Assembly: GCF_014779795.1 (NCBI RefSeq)
Contig: NZ_JACXZS010000006.1
Coordinates: 167,690 to 231,689 of the forward strand
Length of the DNA: 64,000 nt
Direction: 5' to 3'
From: Microbacterium helvum
GTDB taxonomy: Bacteria; Actinomycetota; Actinomycetes; Actinomycetales; Microbacteriaceae
Shown: piece after piece, positions 39,563-49,096 of the stretch
Layout of the letters: every line of letters starts with the position of its first letter
How positions within the stretch are numbered: the first letter of the stretch is position 1
Made by a program: the position numbers and the translations under genes
The notes under the pieces: generated by a model
Databases searched by the model: none
What the model saw: only the letters and a program-made list of their open reading frames with translations
What the model was told of the DNA's origin: nothing

Positions 39563-42500
39563 CCCAGCGCATCGTCCATCGTCCCGCCCGCGTGACCGAG
39601 CCGACGGGCGCACTCGAGGAGCACGTCCTCGCGCCGCCTCCCGCGATCGGCGAGCACAGCAGCGGATTCCCGCTGCAGTCGCTGCTGCCGATCGTGGGAA
39701 GCCTCTCGTCGATCACGATGATCGTGCTGCTGCGCAGCAACCCGGTCATGGTGGTCGTGGGCGCCGTGATCCTCGTGGTGGCTCTGGTCGGCGGGATCGG
39801 CATGGCGTTCACCCAGCGAGGCAACGCGGCGCGGCAGCGGCGTTCGCAGCGCGAGCGCTACCTCGACTACCTCGAGAAGACCCGCGGCGAGCTGCGCGCA
39901 CGCACCGACGCGTACCGCGACGCCGTGCGTGCGCAGCATCCCGACCCGTCGACGCTGCTCGAAGTGGGACAGAGCCCCGCACGGCGCTGGGAGCGTCGGC
40001 AGGGCGACGCCGACTTCCTGCGGGTGCGGGTCGGCACGGCGGCCGTGCGCGCGCTGCCCGTGACGCTGCCTCCCGAGCAGAATCCGGTGCAGCCGTTCGA
40101 CCCCATCATGCGCACCGCCGCGGAACGGCTCGTGCGCCTGTCGGGCGTCGCGGCCGACATCCCCGCGACCGTGGACCTCTCGCGCGGCGGCCACGTGTCG
40201 ATCGTCGGGGACCGCGAGGGCGCGCTCACCGCGGCGCGGGCGATCGCCGCCCAGCTGGCCGCGCTGCACTCCCCCGACGACGTGCAGCTGGCGGCCGTCG
40301 TGCCCGCCGCAGCGCTCCGCGACTGGCGCGGATTCGATCTGCTGCCGCATGCGTCGTCGACGACGCTCGCACCGGGCGCCGCCACCGCGCGCCGCATCGC
40401 GCCGTCGCTGCCCGAGCTCATGACCGTGATCGGCCCGGAGCTGCGCGACCGCGTGGCGTCGACGTCGGCCGCACGCCGGGCCGGGCGCAAGACGACACCG
40501 GGACGCCTGGTGATCTTCATCGACGAGGGCGACGGCACGGCGACCTCGCTGCCCCGGCTGGACTCGTCGCTGGACCTCGCGGACCTCGGCATCACGGTCG
40601 TCCACGTCGTCGACGACCGGCTGAAGGAGCCGTCCGCCGTCTCCGCCCGCGTCACCGTGACGCGGCACGCCGAAGCCGGCGCCGCGCCGCGGTTCGACGC
40701 CGTGGTCGAGAACCCGGGCAGCGGAGAGGCCGCGGTCGGCGGCATCCATCTCGACGACGTCGACCCTGCCCTCTTCGAGACCGTCGCCCGTCCGCTCGCT
40801 CCGCTGCGGCTCACCCGCACCAGCGCGGTCGACGCGCAGACGGCGCCGGCCCCCGACGTCACCGAGCTGCTCGGGATGGGCGCCGTCGACCTGCTCGATC
40901 CGCGCGACGCGTGGCGTCCGCGGACGCCGGGCGACTTCCTGCGCGTGCCGATCGGCATCGACGACCAGGGCTCGGCCGTGCTGCTCGACCTCAAGGAGTC
41001 CGCGCAGCTCGGCATGGGCCCGCACGGGATCTGCATCGGCGCCACCGGATCAGGCAAGTCCGAGCTGCTGCGCACGCTCATCCTCGGCCTCGCGATGACC
41101 CACTCGCCCGAAGACCTGAGCATGATCCTCGTCGACTACAAGGGCGGCGCCGCCTTCGCGCCGTTCGCGAGGCTGCCGCACGTCGCCGGCATCATCGACA
41201 ACCTCGCCGACGACCCCCAGCTGACCGAGCGCGCACGCGCGAGCATCAACGGCGAGGTCGTGCGCAGGCAGCGGATGCTGAAGGATGCCGACAACTCGGC
41301 CTCGATCGGGCACTATCGCCAGCTGCGCCAGGAGCGGCCGGAGCTGCCGCCGATGCCGCACCTGTTCCTCGTGATCGACGAGTTCGGCGAGCTGCTGACC
41401 GCGGAACCGGACTTCGTCGAGCTGCTGCTCACGATCGGGCGCATCGGCCGCTCGATCGGCGTGCACCTGCTGCTGTCGAGCCAGCGCATCGAGGGGGGCC
41501 GGCTGCGCGGCCTCGACACCTACCTCTCGTACCGCATCGGCCTGCGCACGTTCTCGGAGGCGGAATCGGCGGTCGTGCTCGACTCGCCCGACGCCTTCCA
41601 CCTTCCGGCGATCCCCGGGTACGGGTACCTCAAGGTGGACACGTCGGTCTACACGCGCTTCCGCGCGGGCTACGTGTCGGGCCCGCTGCCCGAGACCTCG
41701 GACGAGATCCGCATCGTGGACGCACCGACCGTGGTCGAACTGCAGCCCTACGACCTGCCGGCGTCGGTCGGCGCCGACGACGAGGAGCCCGTCCTCGCAC
41801 TCGCGGAGCCGCCGCGCCCGGCGACCGGGCGCACGCTCGTGCAGACCGCCGTCGACCGGCTGACCCAGGGGGCCGGGCGCACGCGTCCGGTCTGGCTTCC
41901 GCCGCTGCCGACCGCCATCACGCTCGGCGGCGTGCTGCCGAGCTCGGAGCACACCGACCGGCGCACCGCGCTGCGTCCGCCGATCGGCCTGCTGGACGAT
42001 CCCGCGCGCCAGCGGCAGGAGCCGTGGCTGCTCGACCTCACGCGCTCGGGCGGCCACATCACGGTCATGGGAGCGCCGCAGTCGGGCCGGTCGACATTCC
42101 TGCGGACGCTCGCGGCATCGCTGGCGTTCACCCACACGCCCCGCGAGGTCAGCATCTACGGCATGGACCTCACCGGCGGGGGCCTGGCGCGCATCGAGCC
42201 GTTCCCGCACGTCGGCGGCGTCGCCACGCGAGGCCACCGCGAGCGCCTGCGACGGCTGCTCGAAGAGCTGAGCGGAATGCTCGCCGCCCGCGAGGCCGCG
42301 TTCCGCAGCCACGGCCTGGATTCGCTCGCCGACATGCGCCGCCAGCACGCCGAGGGGCGTCTTCCCACGCTCCCCTCGGCGGACGTGGTGCTGCTCGTCG
42401 ACGGCTACGGCGCCGTCCGCGGCGACTTCGAAGAGCTCGACGAACCGCTCGCCCAGCTGCTGGAGCGCGGCGGCGGGTTCGGCATCCACGTCGTCGCCAC

Positions 42501-43605
42501 CGTCACGCGCTGGAACGAGCTGCGGATGAATCTGCAGAGCCTCATCGGCACGCGGCTCGAGCTGAAGCTGAACGACGCCGGCGACTCGCAGATCGCCCGC
42601 AAGCTCTCGGCCACGCTGCGTGCCGACGAGCCGGGCCGGGTGCTCACCGATGAGAAGCTGTTCGCCCAGATCGCGCTGCCGCTGCTCGAAGAGGTCGACG
42701 GCGCCGACATCGGCGACGCGCTCGAAGAGCTGGCGCGCGCCACCGCCCAGCGGTGGAGCGGTCCCGAGGCGGCGCCGATCCGGCTGCTGCCCGAAGAGCT
42801 GTCGCCGGCCGCTCTACCCGACGCGCTCGACGAGCCTGACGCCGTCCCGATCGGCCTGCGGCAGGACTCGATGCAGCCCGAGATGCTCGACCTCGTGGGC
42901 CGCGACTCGCACCTCATCGTCTTCGGCGACAGCGGCTGCGGCAAGACGACGCTGCTGCGCGGCATCGTTCAGGGCGCTCTCGACCGTCATTCGCCCGAAG
43001 AGCTCGTCATCGGGCTGATGGACACGCGCGGCGGACTGGCCTCCGACATCCCCGACGCCTACCTCGGCGGGCACGCCACGTCCGGACGCCAGGCTCGCGC
43101 GCTCGCCGAGTCGATCGCGATCGAGCTCGAGAAGCGGCAGGCCGACCGCGACTCCGGCCCGCGCATCCTCGTCGTCGCGGACGATCTGGACGTGCTCGCG
43201 GCCGGTGGCGCCGAACCGCTGCGGCCGCTGCTGCCGTACCTGGCCTCGGCGCGCGATCTTCGGCTCAACGTGGTCGCGGCGCGGCCCGTGGGCGGCGCCT
43301 CGCGCGCGATGTTCGACGTGACGCTGCAGGCACTGCGCGACACCGGCGGCACCGCGCTGATCATGTCCGGCGACCGGTCCGAGGGCCAGCTTCTGCCGAA
43401 GGTCTACGCCGAGCCCATGATCGCCGGGCGCGGACGCTTGGTGCGGCGCGCCACGCGCCCCGCACTCGTGCAGATCGCGCATTTCGCTCCGTCGCCTGCG
43501 GCGGCGGTGCCGGCGACCGGCACTGCCGAGAAGCCGGACGAATCCACGCACACCCGCGCCGAGAGGAGAGTGGATGCCGCGCAGCAGCATCGTCCTGAGT
43601 CCTGA
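39559..43605 (+). CDS. eccC: Type VII secretion motor ATPase EccC
   Basis: 1348 residues, EccCa and EccCb fused in one chain. Two membrane helices lie at about 40-95. Three FtsK/SpoIIIE ATPase domains follow: Walker A GATGSGKS at about 494 with VDYKGG and LFLVIDEFGEL; a second GAPQSGRS at about 838, where the lysine is arginine; and a third GDSGCGKT at about 1123. A non-canonical second P-loop agrees with the known regulatory role of the later domains. It recognises WXG100 substrates and drives export. The GTG start overlaps the previous stop. Pro/Ala-rich C-terminus. Confidence 0.93.
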   Translation: MTQRIVHRPARVTEPTGALEEHVLAPPPAIGEHSSGFPLQSLLPIVGSLSSITMIVLLRSNPVMVVVGAVILVVALVGGIGMAFTQRGNAARQRRSQRERYLDYLEKTRGELRARTDAYRDAVRAQHPDPSTLLEVGQSPARRWERRQGDADFLRVRVGTAAVRALPVTLPPEQNPVQPFDPIMRTAAERLVRLSGVAADIPATVDLSRGGHVSIVGDREGALTAARAIAAQLAALHSPDDVQLAAVVPAAALRDWRGFDLLPHASSTTLAPGAATARRIAPSLPELMTVIGPELRDRVASTSAARRAGRKTTPGRLVIFIDEGDGTATSLPRLDSSLDLADLGITVVHVVDDRLKEPSAVSARVTVTRHAEAGAAPRFDAVVENPGSGEAAVGGIHLDDVDPALFETVARPLAPLRLTRTSAVDAQTAPAPDVTELLGMGAVDLLDPRDAWRPRTPGDFLRVPIGIDDQGSAVLLDLKESAQLGMGPHGICIGATGSGKSELLRTLILGLAMTHSPEDLSMILVDYKGGAAFAPFARLPHVAGIIDNLADDPQLTERARASINGEVVRRQRMLKDADNSASIGHYRQLRQERPELPPMPHLFLVIDEFGELLTAEPDFVELLLTIGRIGRSIGVHLLLSSQRIEGGRLRGLDTYLSYRIGLRTFSEAESAVVLDSPDAFHLPAIPGYGYLKVDTSVYTRFRAGYVSGPLPETSDEIRIVDAPTVVELQPYDLPASVGADDEEPVLALAEPPRPATGRTLVQTAVDRLTQGAGRTRPVWLPPLPTAITLGGVLPSSEHTDRRTALRPPIGLLDDPARQRQEPWLLDLTRSGGHITVMGAPQSGRSTFLRTLAASLAFTHTPREVSIYGMDLTGGGLARIEPFPHVGGVATRGHRERLRRLLEELSGMLAAREAAFRSHGLDSLADMRRQHAEGRLPTLPSADVVLLVDGYGAVRGDFEELDEPLAQLLERGGGFGIHVVATVTRWNELRMNLQSLIGTRLELKLNDAGDSQIARKLSATLRADEPGRVLTDEKLFAQIALPLLEEVDGADIGDALEELARATAQRWSGPEAAPIRLLPEELSPAALPDALDEPDAVPIGLRQDSMQPEMLDLVGRDSHLIVFGDSGCGKTTLLRGIVQGALDRHSPEELVIGLMDTRGGLASDIPDAYLGGHATSGRQARALAESIAIELEKRQADRDSGPRILVVADDLDVLAAGGAEPLRPLLPYLASARDLRLNVVAARPVGGASRAMFDVTLQALRDTGGTALIMSGDRSEGQLLPKVYAEPMIAGRGRLVRRATRPALVQIAHFAPSPAAAVPATGTAEKPDESTHTRAERRVDAAQQHRPES

Positions 43606-43981
43606 GCCGATCGACCGCGACGCCGTCGCCGCGGCGCTGCGCACCCCCGTCTTCGCGCCCGCGCACGACGCCGGGGAGTTCGAGCTGCGGACGATGGACG
43701 ACGACGCCGTGCTGCAGGTGCTGGTGCAGCACGTCGTGGTGCTCTCGCTGCTCCGCCCCCGCCTGCTGCCGGGTCTCGACGAGGTCGCGCGGCTGCTCCC
43801 GGGCGTCGACGCGCCGACGGCGACGCGCTGGTGGGCCGAGGCCTACACGCCGTGGCGACCCGAGGGCGCCATCGGCATGGCGATCCTCGACGCGGCGGCT
43901 GCGGCATCCTCTGCTCTCGTCGTGCACCAGGGGATCCCGCCGGCGGCAGGTCCGCACGCGGGGGCCGCGGGCAGCCGGTAG
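43574..43981 (+). CDS. Hypothetical protein behind eccC
   Basis: A 135-residue soluble helical protein (DAVLQVLVQHVVVLSLLRPRLL, TRWWAEAYTPW). It starts 32 bases inside eccC with GAGAGGAG before the ATG. No family recognised; its coupling to eccC suggests a part in the secretion locus. Confidence 0.65.
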   Translation: MPRSSIVLSPEPIDRDAVAAALRTPVFAPAHDAGEFELRTMDDDAVLQVLVQHVVVLSLLRPRLLPGLDEVARLLPGVDAPTATRWWAEAYTPWRPEGAIGMAILDAAAAASSALVVHQGIPPAAGPHAGAAGSR

Positions 43982-44070
43982 CGGCCGGGTTCTCCACACC
44001 CGCCGCGAGCGGTTGCGGCAGGGCCGATATGGTGGGGGGACCCGCCCGCCTCCCCTGCCACGGAGACTCC

Positions 44071-44538
44071 ATGCTGCCCTTCCTGATCGTCGGAGGCGTC
44101 GGCCTCGCCGTCCTGCTGATCTCGCTGCTGATCGGCGACATCTTCGACCACTTCGACATCGGCGACGGCGCGATCTCGGGCACCGCGCTCGGCATCGCCG
44201 CCGTCGTGTTCGGCGCGTCGGGGGCGATCACGTACACCTCGGGCCTCGACACGGTGTGGGCCTATGTGCTCGCCGCCGTGCTGGCCGTGCTCGCCTACCT
44301 CGTCGCCGTGGTGCTCGTGAAGCGCCTGACCAAGAGCTCGGACGGCGTGCCCACGTCGGCCGTGGGCCTGTCGGGCGTCTCGCGCTCCGACATCACGCCC
44401 GCCGGCGGCGAGGTCAGCCTGGACGGGCCCGCCGAGGTCGAGCGCCGCCTCGCCTACTCGGACGCGCCGATCCCCGAGGGCGTGCGCGTCCGCGTGATCG
44501 AGCACTCCGGCACACGCGTCAAGGTCATCGCCGAATAG
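44071..44538 (+). CDS. NfeD-like membrane protein
   Basis: A 155-residue protein with three membrane helices (PFLIVGGVGLAVLLISLLIG, TALGIAAVVFGASGAITY, WAYVLAAVLAVLAYLVAVVLV) and a C-terminal OB-fold-like part (GLSGVSRSDITPAGGEVSLDG, VRVRVIEHSGTRVKVI). This is the YuaF/NfeD type that is paired with flotillins. The start is the ATG at 44071 with GGAGA upstream. Confidence 0.82.
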   Translation: MLPFLIVGGVGLAVLLISLLIGDIFDHFDIGDGAISGTALGIAAVVFGASGAITYTSGLDTVWAYVLAAVLAVLAYLVAVVLVKRLTKSSDGVPTSAVGLSGVSRSDITPAGGEVSLDGPAEVERRLAYSDAPIPEGVRVRVIEHSGTRVKVIAE

Positions 44539-44574
44539 GCGCCCCGTCCCATCCACCCCGCACCGAAGGAACCC

Positions 44575-46089
44575 ATGCTCGACTCGACCCTCATCCAGGT
44601 CATCGCCGTCATCGCGCTCGTCGTCGCGGTGCTCGGCCTCATCACGTTCATCGCGCGGCGCATCCGCCGAGTGCCCCCGAACGAGGCGCTCGTGATCGTC
44701 GGCCGCGGCGCCGGCAAGCCTGCGCCCGGCGAGTCCGGCACCGGTCAGCGCGTCGTCATCGGCGGCCGCACCTTCGTGTGGCCGATCCTGCAGCAGGGCT
44801 TCGCGATCTCGCTCGAGCAGCGCCAGATCGGGATCACGGTCGAAGGCGTCGACAAGAACCGCATCAAGATCGCCATCAAGGCGTCGATCAACTTCAAGGT
44901 GTCGGGCACCGAAGAGGGCGTGCGCCGTGCCGCGCAGCGGTTCCTGTCGCAGCAGGAGGCGCTGACCGACATCATCAAGGAGTCTCTGGAGGGGTCGCTG
45001 CGCTCCATCGTCGGCGACATGACGATCGAGCAGATCATCTCCGACCGCAAGAGCCTGTCCGACCGCGTCGTCGCCGAGACCAAGACCGACCTCGTCGAGC
45101 AGGGCCTGCAGGTCGACCTGCTGAACATCAGCGACATCTCGACGCCGGGCAGCGACTACCTCGCGAACCTCGGTCGCGCCGAGGCCGCGCGCGCACGTCA
45201 GGTCGCCGAGATCAGCGAGGCCGAGGCATCCCGAGCCAGCGAGTTCGCCCGCATCGAGGCGGCCGAGCAGATCGCCGAGCGCCAGAAGGCACTCGCCCTC
45301 AAGCAGGCCGGCATCAAGGCCGAGACCGACCGCGCCAATGCCGAGGCGCAGGCCGCCGGTCAGCTCGCGACCGCCGAGCAGGACAAGCTGGTCGCCGTGC
45401 AGGAGCGCGAGGCGCTCACCGAGCAGGCGCTCGTGACGCAGGAGCGTCTCGACATCGAGATCCGCAAGCCCGCCGAGGCGCAGGCCTACGCCGAGGTGCA
45501 GCGCGCGACCGCGCAGCGCGACGCGGCGAACGCCGCCACCGAGGCGGACGCCTTCAAGCGCACCAAGATCGCCGAGGCCAACAAGGTCGCCGCCGTGCAG
45601 GACGCCGAGGCCTCGGCCACGGCGGTGCGCGTCGCCGGTGAGGCCGAGCGCGACAAGCAGGTCGCACTGGCCGCCGGCATCAAGGCCGAGGGTGAGGCCC
45701 GAGCGTCCGCGATTCAGGCAGAGGGTCTGGCCGAAGCTGCCGCGACCGACGCCAAGGCGCTCGCGCTGCAGAAGTACGGCGAGGCGGCGCTCGCGCAGGA
45801 GATCATCTCGCGCCTGCCCGACATCGTGCGCGCTGCCGCCGAGCCGATCGCGTCGATCGACAAGCTCACGGTCGTCTCGACCGACGGCGCGTCCGAGGTC
45901 ACGAAGACGGTCGGGAAGGTCCTCAGCGAGGGCACCGAGGTGGTGAAGGGTCTCACCGGCCTCGACCTCAACACGATCCTGCAGGCGTACGCGATCAAGA
46001 GCGCGGGTTCCGACGCGGCGGCGGCGCTGAACACCGCCGCAGGTGCGGGCGCCAAGGCCGCGGCCTCCGTGGCCGACGCCGTACGCTGA
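44575..46089 (+). CDS. Flotillin-family protein
   Basis: A 504-residue membrane-microdomain scaffold protein. One N-terminal membrane helix (IQVIAVIALVVAVLGLITFIA) is followed by an SPFH/PHB domain (VPPNEALVIVGRGAGK, VWPILQQGF) and a long coiled coil of Ala/Glu repeats from about 200 to 420 (AEAARARQVAEISEAEASRA and similar). C-terminus SAAEPIASIDKLTVVSTDGAS is typical of flotillin. Forms a pair with the NfeD-like gene 36 bases upstream. Confidence 0.9.
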   Translation: MLDSTLIQVIAVIALVVAVLGLITFIARRIRRVPPNEALVIVGRGAGKPAPGESGTGQRVVIGGRTFVWPILQQGFAISLEQRQIGITVEGVDKNRIKIAIKASINFKVSGTEEGVRRAAQRFLSQQEALTDIIKESLEGSLRSIVGDMTIEQIISDRKSLSDRVVAETKTDLVEQGLQVDLLNISDISTPGSDYLANLGRAEAARARQVAEISEAEASRASEFARIEAAEQIAERQKALALKQAGIKAETDRANAEAQAAGQLATAEQDKLVAVQEREALTEQALVTQERLDIEIRKPAEAQAYAEVQRATAQRDAANAATEADAFKRTKIAEANKVAAVQDAEASATAVRVAGEAERDKQVALAAGIKAEGEARASAIQAEGLAEAAATDAKALALQKYGEAALAQEIISRLPDIVRAAAEPIASIDKLTVVSTDGASEVTKTVGKVLSEGTEVVKGLTGLDLNTILQAYAIKSAGSDAAAALNTAAGAGAKAAASVADAVR

Positions 46090-46107
46090 GGCCGACACGC
46101 TGAAGAC

Positions 46108-46145
46108 AGAGGATGCCGCCACCCGGCCGGGTGGCGGCATCCTCT
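46108..46145. terminator. Perfect 38-bp palindromic terminator
   Basis: Arms of 17 bases starting AGAGGATGCCGCCACCC close over a four-base GGCC-centred loop. It lies 18 bases after the flotillin stop and before the end of the converging DUF4870 gene, so it can serve both. Confidence 0.8.
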
Positions 46146-46185
46146 CGTCAGGCCCAGGGACCGGTGGGGTCAGGGAGCGGTGGGA

Positions 46186-46815
46186 TCAGGCGCGGATGAA
46201 GGGGATCGCGAACGGCACCCGCATGATCTTGCCCTGCGCGGCACGGACGGTGCCGACGATCACCAGCACGACGTGCAGCAGACCCACCGCGAAGTACAGC
46301 GTGATGATGGTGCCGAACGGGTAGAAGCCCGCACTCCCACCGCCGCCGAAGAGCACGCCCAGCAGCAGGAAGTGCATCACGATCAGCACCGTGCTGACGA
46401 TGCCGTACGTGATGCCCCAGTTCGCGGCCGAGCGGGCGTTCTCGGCCGCGACTCCGCCGTGGCGGGCGGTCGACGAGTACGCCGCGGGCATCGCGATCGC
46501 GGCCGCGATCGCGCCGACGAACGGGATGGGGATGAACACCAGGAACCCGAGCGCCCACGGCAGCACGCCCGTCTTCGGCTTCGCGGGGGCGTACGGATAC
46601 GGCGCGGGCTGGGCGTACGGACCCGGCTGGGCGTACGGGCCCGGCTGGGCGTACGGACCCGGCTGGGCGTACGGGCCCGGCTGGGCGTACGGGCCCGGCT
46701 GGGGCGCCGGGTAGGCGGGCGGCGGCGCGGCGTACTCCGGAGGCTGCGCCGGAGGAACCGGAGGCTGCGCCGGAGGCACCGGAGGCTGGGCGTTCGGGCG
46801 GGTGGGGTCCGTCAT
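46186..46815 (-). CDS. DUF4870-type membrane protein with Pro-rich N-terminus
   Basis: 209 residues. Residues 1-85 are a Pro/Gln/Tyr-rich tail with five GPYAQP units. The rest is a Tic20-like DUF4870 domain with four helices, including ENARSAANWGITYGIVSTVL. The start is the ATG at 46815, 17 bases after the glyQS stop, so it is probably transcribed with glyQS. Function unknown. Confidence 0.78.
   Translation of the reverse strand: MTDPTRPNAQPPVPPAQPPVPPAQPPEYAAPPPAYPAPQPGPYAQPGPYAQPGPYAQPGPYAQPGPYAQPAPYPYAPAKPKTGVLPWALGFLVFIPIPFVGAIAAAIAMPAAYSSTARHGGVAAENARSAANWGITYGIVSTVLIVMHFLLLGVLFGGGGSAGFYPFGTIITLYFAVGLLHVVLVIVGTVRAAQGKIMRVPFAIPFIRA
46613..46702. repeat. 18-bp tandem repeat encoding GPYAQP units
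   Basis: GCGTAC recurs at 46613, 46631, 46649, 46667 and 46685, exactly 18 bases apart; unit GCGTACGGGCCCGGCTGG with GGG/GGA changes. In frame within the DUF4870 gene, so copy number can change without frameshift. Confidence 0.85.
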
Positions 46816-46832
46816 CGTTCGCGTCCTCTGTG

Positions 46833-48218
46833 TCAGGCTCCGCGCAGGCGCTCGGCCAGATACGCGTGCAGGCCCTCGAGCGGCACGCGCTCCTGCCCCA
46901 TGGTGTCGCGGTCGCGCACGGTCACCGCGCGGTCGTCGAGCGAGTCGAAGTCGACCGTGATGCAGAACGGCGTGCCGATCTCGTCCTGACGGCGGTAGCG
47001 GCGGCCGATGGCGCCGGCGTCGTCGAAGTCGATGTTCCAGTCGCCGCGCAGGCTCTCGGCCACCTCGCGGGCGATCGGCGACAGCTGCTCGTTGCGGCTG
47101 AGCGGCAGCACGGCCGCCTTGACGGGCGCCAGGCGCGGGTCGAGCTTCAGCACGGTGCGGGTGTCGGTGCCGCCCTTCGCGTTCGGCGCCTCTTCTTCGT
47201 GGTACGCGTCGACGAGGAACGCCATCATGGCGCGCGTGAGACCGAACGACGGCTCGATGACGTACGGCGTGTACGTCGAGCCCGATGCCTGGTCGAAGTA
47301 CTGCAGCTTCGCCCCCGAGGCCTCGGTGTGCGAGCCGAGGTCGTAGTCGGTGCGGTTGGCGACGCCCATCAGCTCGCCCCACTCCTTGCCGGCGAAGCCG
47401 AAGCGGTACTCGACGTCGATCGTGCCGTCGGAGTAGTGCGCGCGGTCCTCTTCGGGAACGTCGAAGCGGCGCATGTTGTCGGGGTCGATGCCGAGGTCGA
47501 CGAACCAGTCCCAGCACGCCTCGACCCAGTGGTCGAACCACTCCTGCGCCTCGGCGGGCGGCACGAAGTACTCGATCTCCATCTGCTCGAACTCGCGCGT
47601 GCGGAAGATGAAGTTGCCCGGCGTGATCTCGTTGCGGAACGCCTTGCCGACCTGGCCGATGCCGAACGGCGGCTTCTTGCGGCTCGCGGTGAGCACGTTC
47701 GAGAAGTTCACGAAGATGCCCTGCGCGGTCTCGGGACGCAGGAAGTACAGGCCGGACTCGTCGTCGACGACGCCGAGGTAGGTCTTCACGAGGCCCGAGA
47801 ACGCCTTCGGCTCGGTGTACTGGCCCTTGGTGCCGCAGTTGGGGCACGGCACGTCGGCCAGCCCGTTCTCGGCCTTGCGGCCCTTGCGCGCCTCGAAGTC
47901 CTCGATGAGGTTGTCGGCGCGGAAGCGCTTGTGGCATTGCAGGCACTCGACCAGCGGGTCGGTGAACGTCGCGACGTGACCCGAGGCCTCCCAGACGCGC
48001 TTGGGCAGGATGATCGACGAGTCGAGGCCGACCATGTCGCCGCGGCCGCGCACGAACGTCTGCCACCACTGGCGGCGGATGTTCTCCTTCAGCTCGGTGC
48101 CGAGGGGGCCGTAGTCCCAGGCCGACCGGGACCCGCCGTAGATCTCACCCGCTTGGAACACGAACCCGCGGTGACGGGCGAGGGCGATGACTTTGTCGAG
48201 GCGAGACTGCTCGGCCAC
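46833..48218 (-). CDS. glyQS: Glycyl-tRNA synthetase, single-subunit class II
   Basis: 461 residues; charges tRNA-Gly. Start signature [17 protein letters not shown], zinc-binding pairs CLQC and CPNC near 90-130, motif 2 [25 protein letters not shown], and the C-terminal PVKAAVLPL anticodon-binding start. GTG at 48218 chosen because the conserved part begins two residues later; the upstream frame runs into non-coding sequence. Confidence 0.95.
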   Translation of the reverse strand: MAEQSRLDKVIALARHRGFVFQAGEIYGGSRSAWDYGPLGTELKENIRRQWWQTFVRGRGDMVGLDSSIILPKRVWEASGHVATFTDPLVECLQCHKRFRADNLIEDFEARKGRKAENGLADVPCPNCGTKGQYTEPKAFSGLVKTYLGVVDDESGLYFLRPETAQGIFVNFSNVLTASRKKPPFGIGQVGKAFRNEITPGNFIFRTREFEQMEIEYFVPPAEAQEWFDHWVEACWDWFVDLGIDPDNMRRFDVPEEDRAHYSDGTIDVEYRFGFAGKEWGELMGVANRTDYDLGSHTEASGAKLQYFDQASGSTYTPYVIEPSFGLTRAMMAFLVDAYHEEEAPNAKGGTDTRTVLKLDPRLAPVKAAVLPLSRNEQLSPIAREVAESLRGDWNIDFDDAGAIGRRYRRQDEIGTPFCITVDFDSLDDRAVTVRDRDTMGQERVPLEGLHAYLAERLRGA

Positions 48219-48346
48219 GGTGGCTCCAATGGTCGGGAGGGGGATGCACGAGGGTGCCGGATGCCGCGAACGCGGCATCCATCGATTCTAGATGCCGCGC
48301 GACCCGACGCCGGTGGCCTCGCGCTCAGCCGAGGAGACGCGACCCG

Positions 48347-48364
48347 ATGGGGATTCCTCCCCAT
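48347..48364. promoter_or_regulatory. Inverted repeat before the lipoprotein gene
   Basis: ATGGGGA and TCCCCAT flank TTCC, 78 bases upstream of the lipoprotein start. Possible operator in the divergent region between glyQS and the lipoprotein. Confidence 0.4.
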
Positions 48365-48392
48365 ACCCGCCGCGCCGCCGCACCCGACCTAG

Positions 48393-48430
48393 CCTGGACG
48401 AGTCGATCGGACCTGGACGAGTCGATCGGA
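48393..48430. repeat. Perfect 19-bp tandem duplication
   Basis: CCTGGACGAGTCGATCGGA occurs twice back to back (48393-48411 and 48412-48430), directly before the ribosome site GGAGCGAGG of the lipoprotein gene. A duplication here changes the leader or promoter spacing. Confidence 0.85.
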
Positions 48431-48442
48431 GGAGCGAGGACG

Positions 48443-49087
48443 ATGCACCCCCTATCACGCGGCGGGCGCATCGCGGCGACAGCGGCGGCACTCGCAGTGA
48501 TCACCGCGGTCGCTCTCGCCGGCTGCACGGACGGGCAGCCCTCCGACGACGAGTTCTACGCGGCTGCGCGGCAGCAGAACCTGCTGTTCAAAGAGACCGT
48601 CGCGGCGGTGCAGGTGCGTCTCTACGACGGCGACTGGTAGGTGCAGGAGTACGGTGACCTGCCCGTCGACTGCGATACGGGCTATGCGTTCTCGCTGAGC
48701 CGCACCACTCCCGAGGGGTGGACCCTCGACGGCGATGCCGACGCCGATGGCCCGACGCTCGGGGCGCGCACGGTGGAGTGGCTCGCGAACCGCGAATGGA
48801 CGACGCAGCCTGTCGGCACCTCGGACGACGGCACGACCACGGTGCAGGCGCGGAACGAAGCCCTGCACGTCGGCAGCCTGACGATCGAGATCCGCGACGG
48901 TGCGGCATCCGCGGATTCGCTGGCGGTCCGCGCGACGACGAACTGCTACCCGGGCGACCCCGACGAGTTGACCGCGATCCTCATCCCGGGCTGGCCGGAG
49001 GACCCGGTGGCGCACGAGACACCGGTCTCGGAACCGGCGGGCGCGACGCCGATCTTCGGGTTCACCGAGGACGGCGCCGCGCGATGA
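48443..49087 (+). pseudogene. Lipoprotein gene broken by an in-frame TAG
   Basis: The ATG at 48443 gives a lipoprotein signal (AATAAALAVITAVALAGC, lipobox at about 26-31). The frame meets TAG at 48638-48640 after GDW and goes on in the same frame to a stop at 49087, with plausible protein sequence on both sides (VAAVQVRLYDGDW, then VQEYGDLPVDCDTGYAF). The restored product would be about 214 residues. The second half could also start at the GTG 48641 but would lack the signal. A single base change of a Trp codon explains the break. No family recognised. Confidence 0.75.
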
Positions 49088-49096
49088 CGCACCGTC

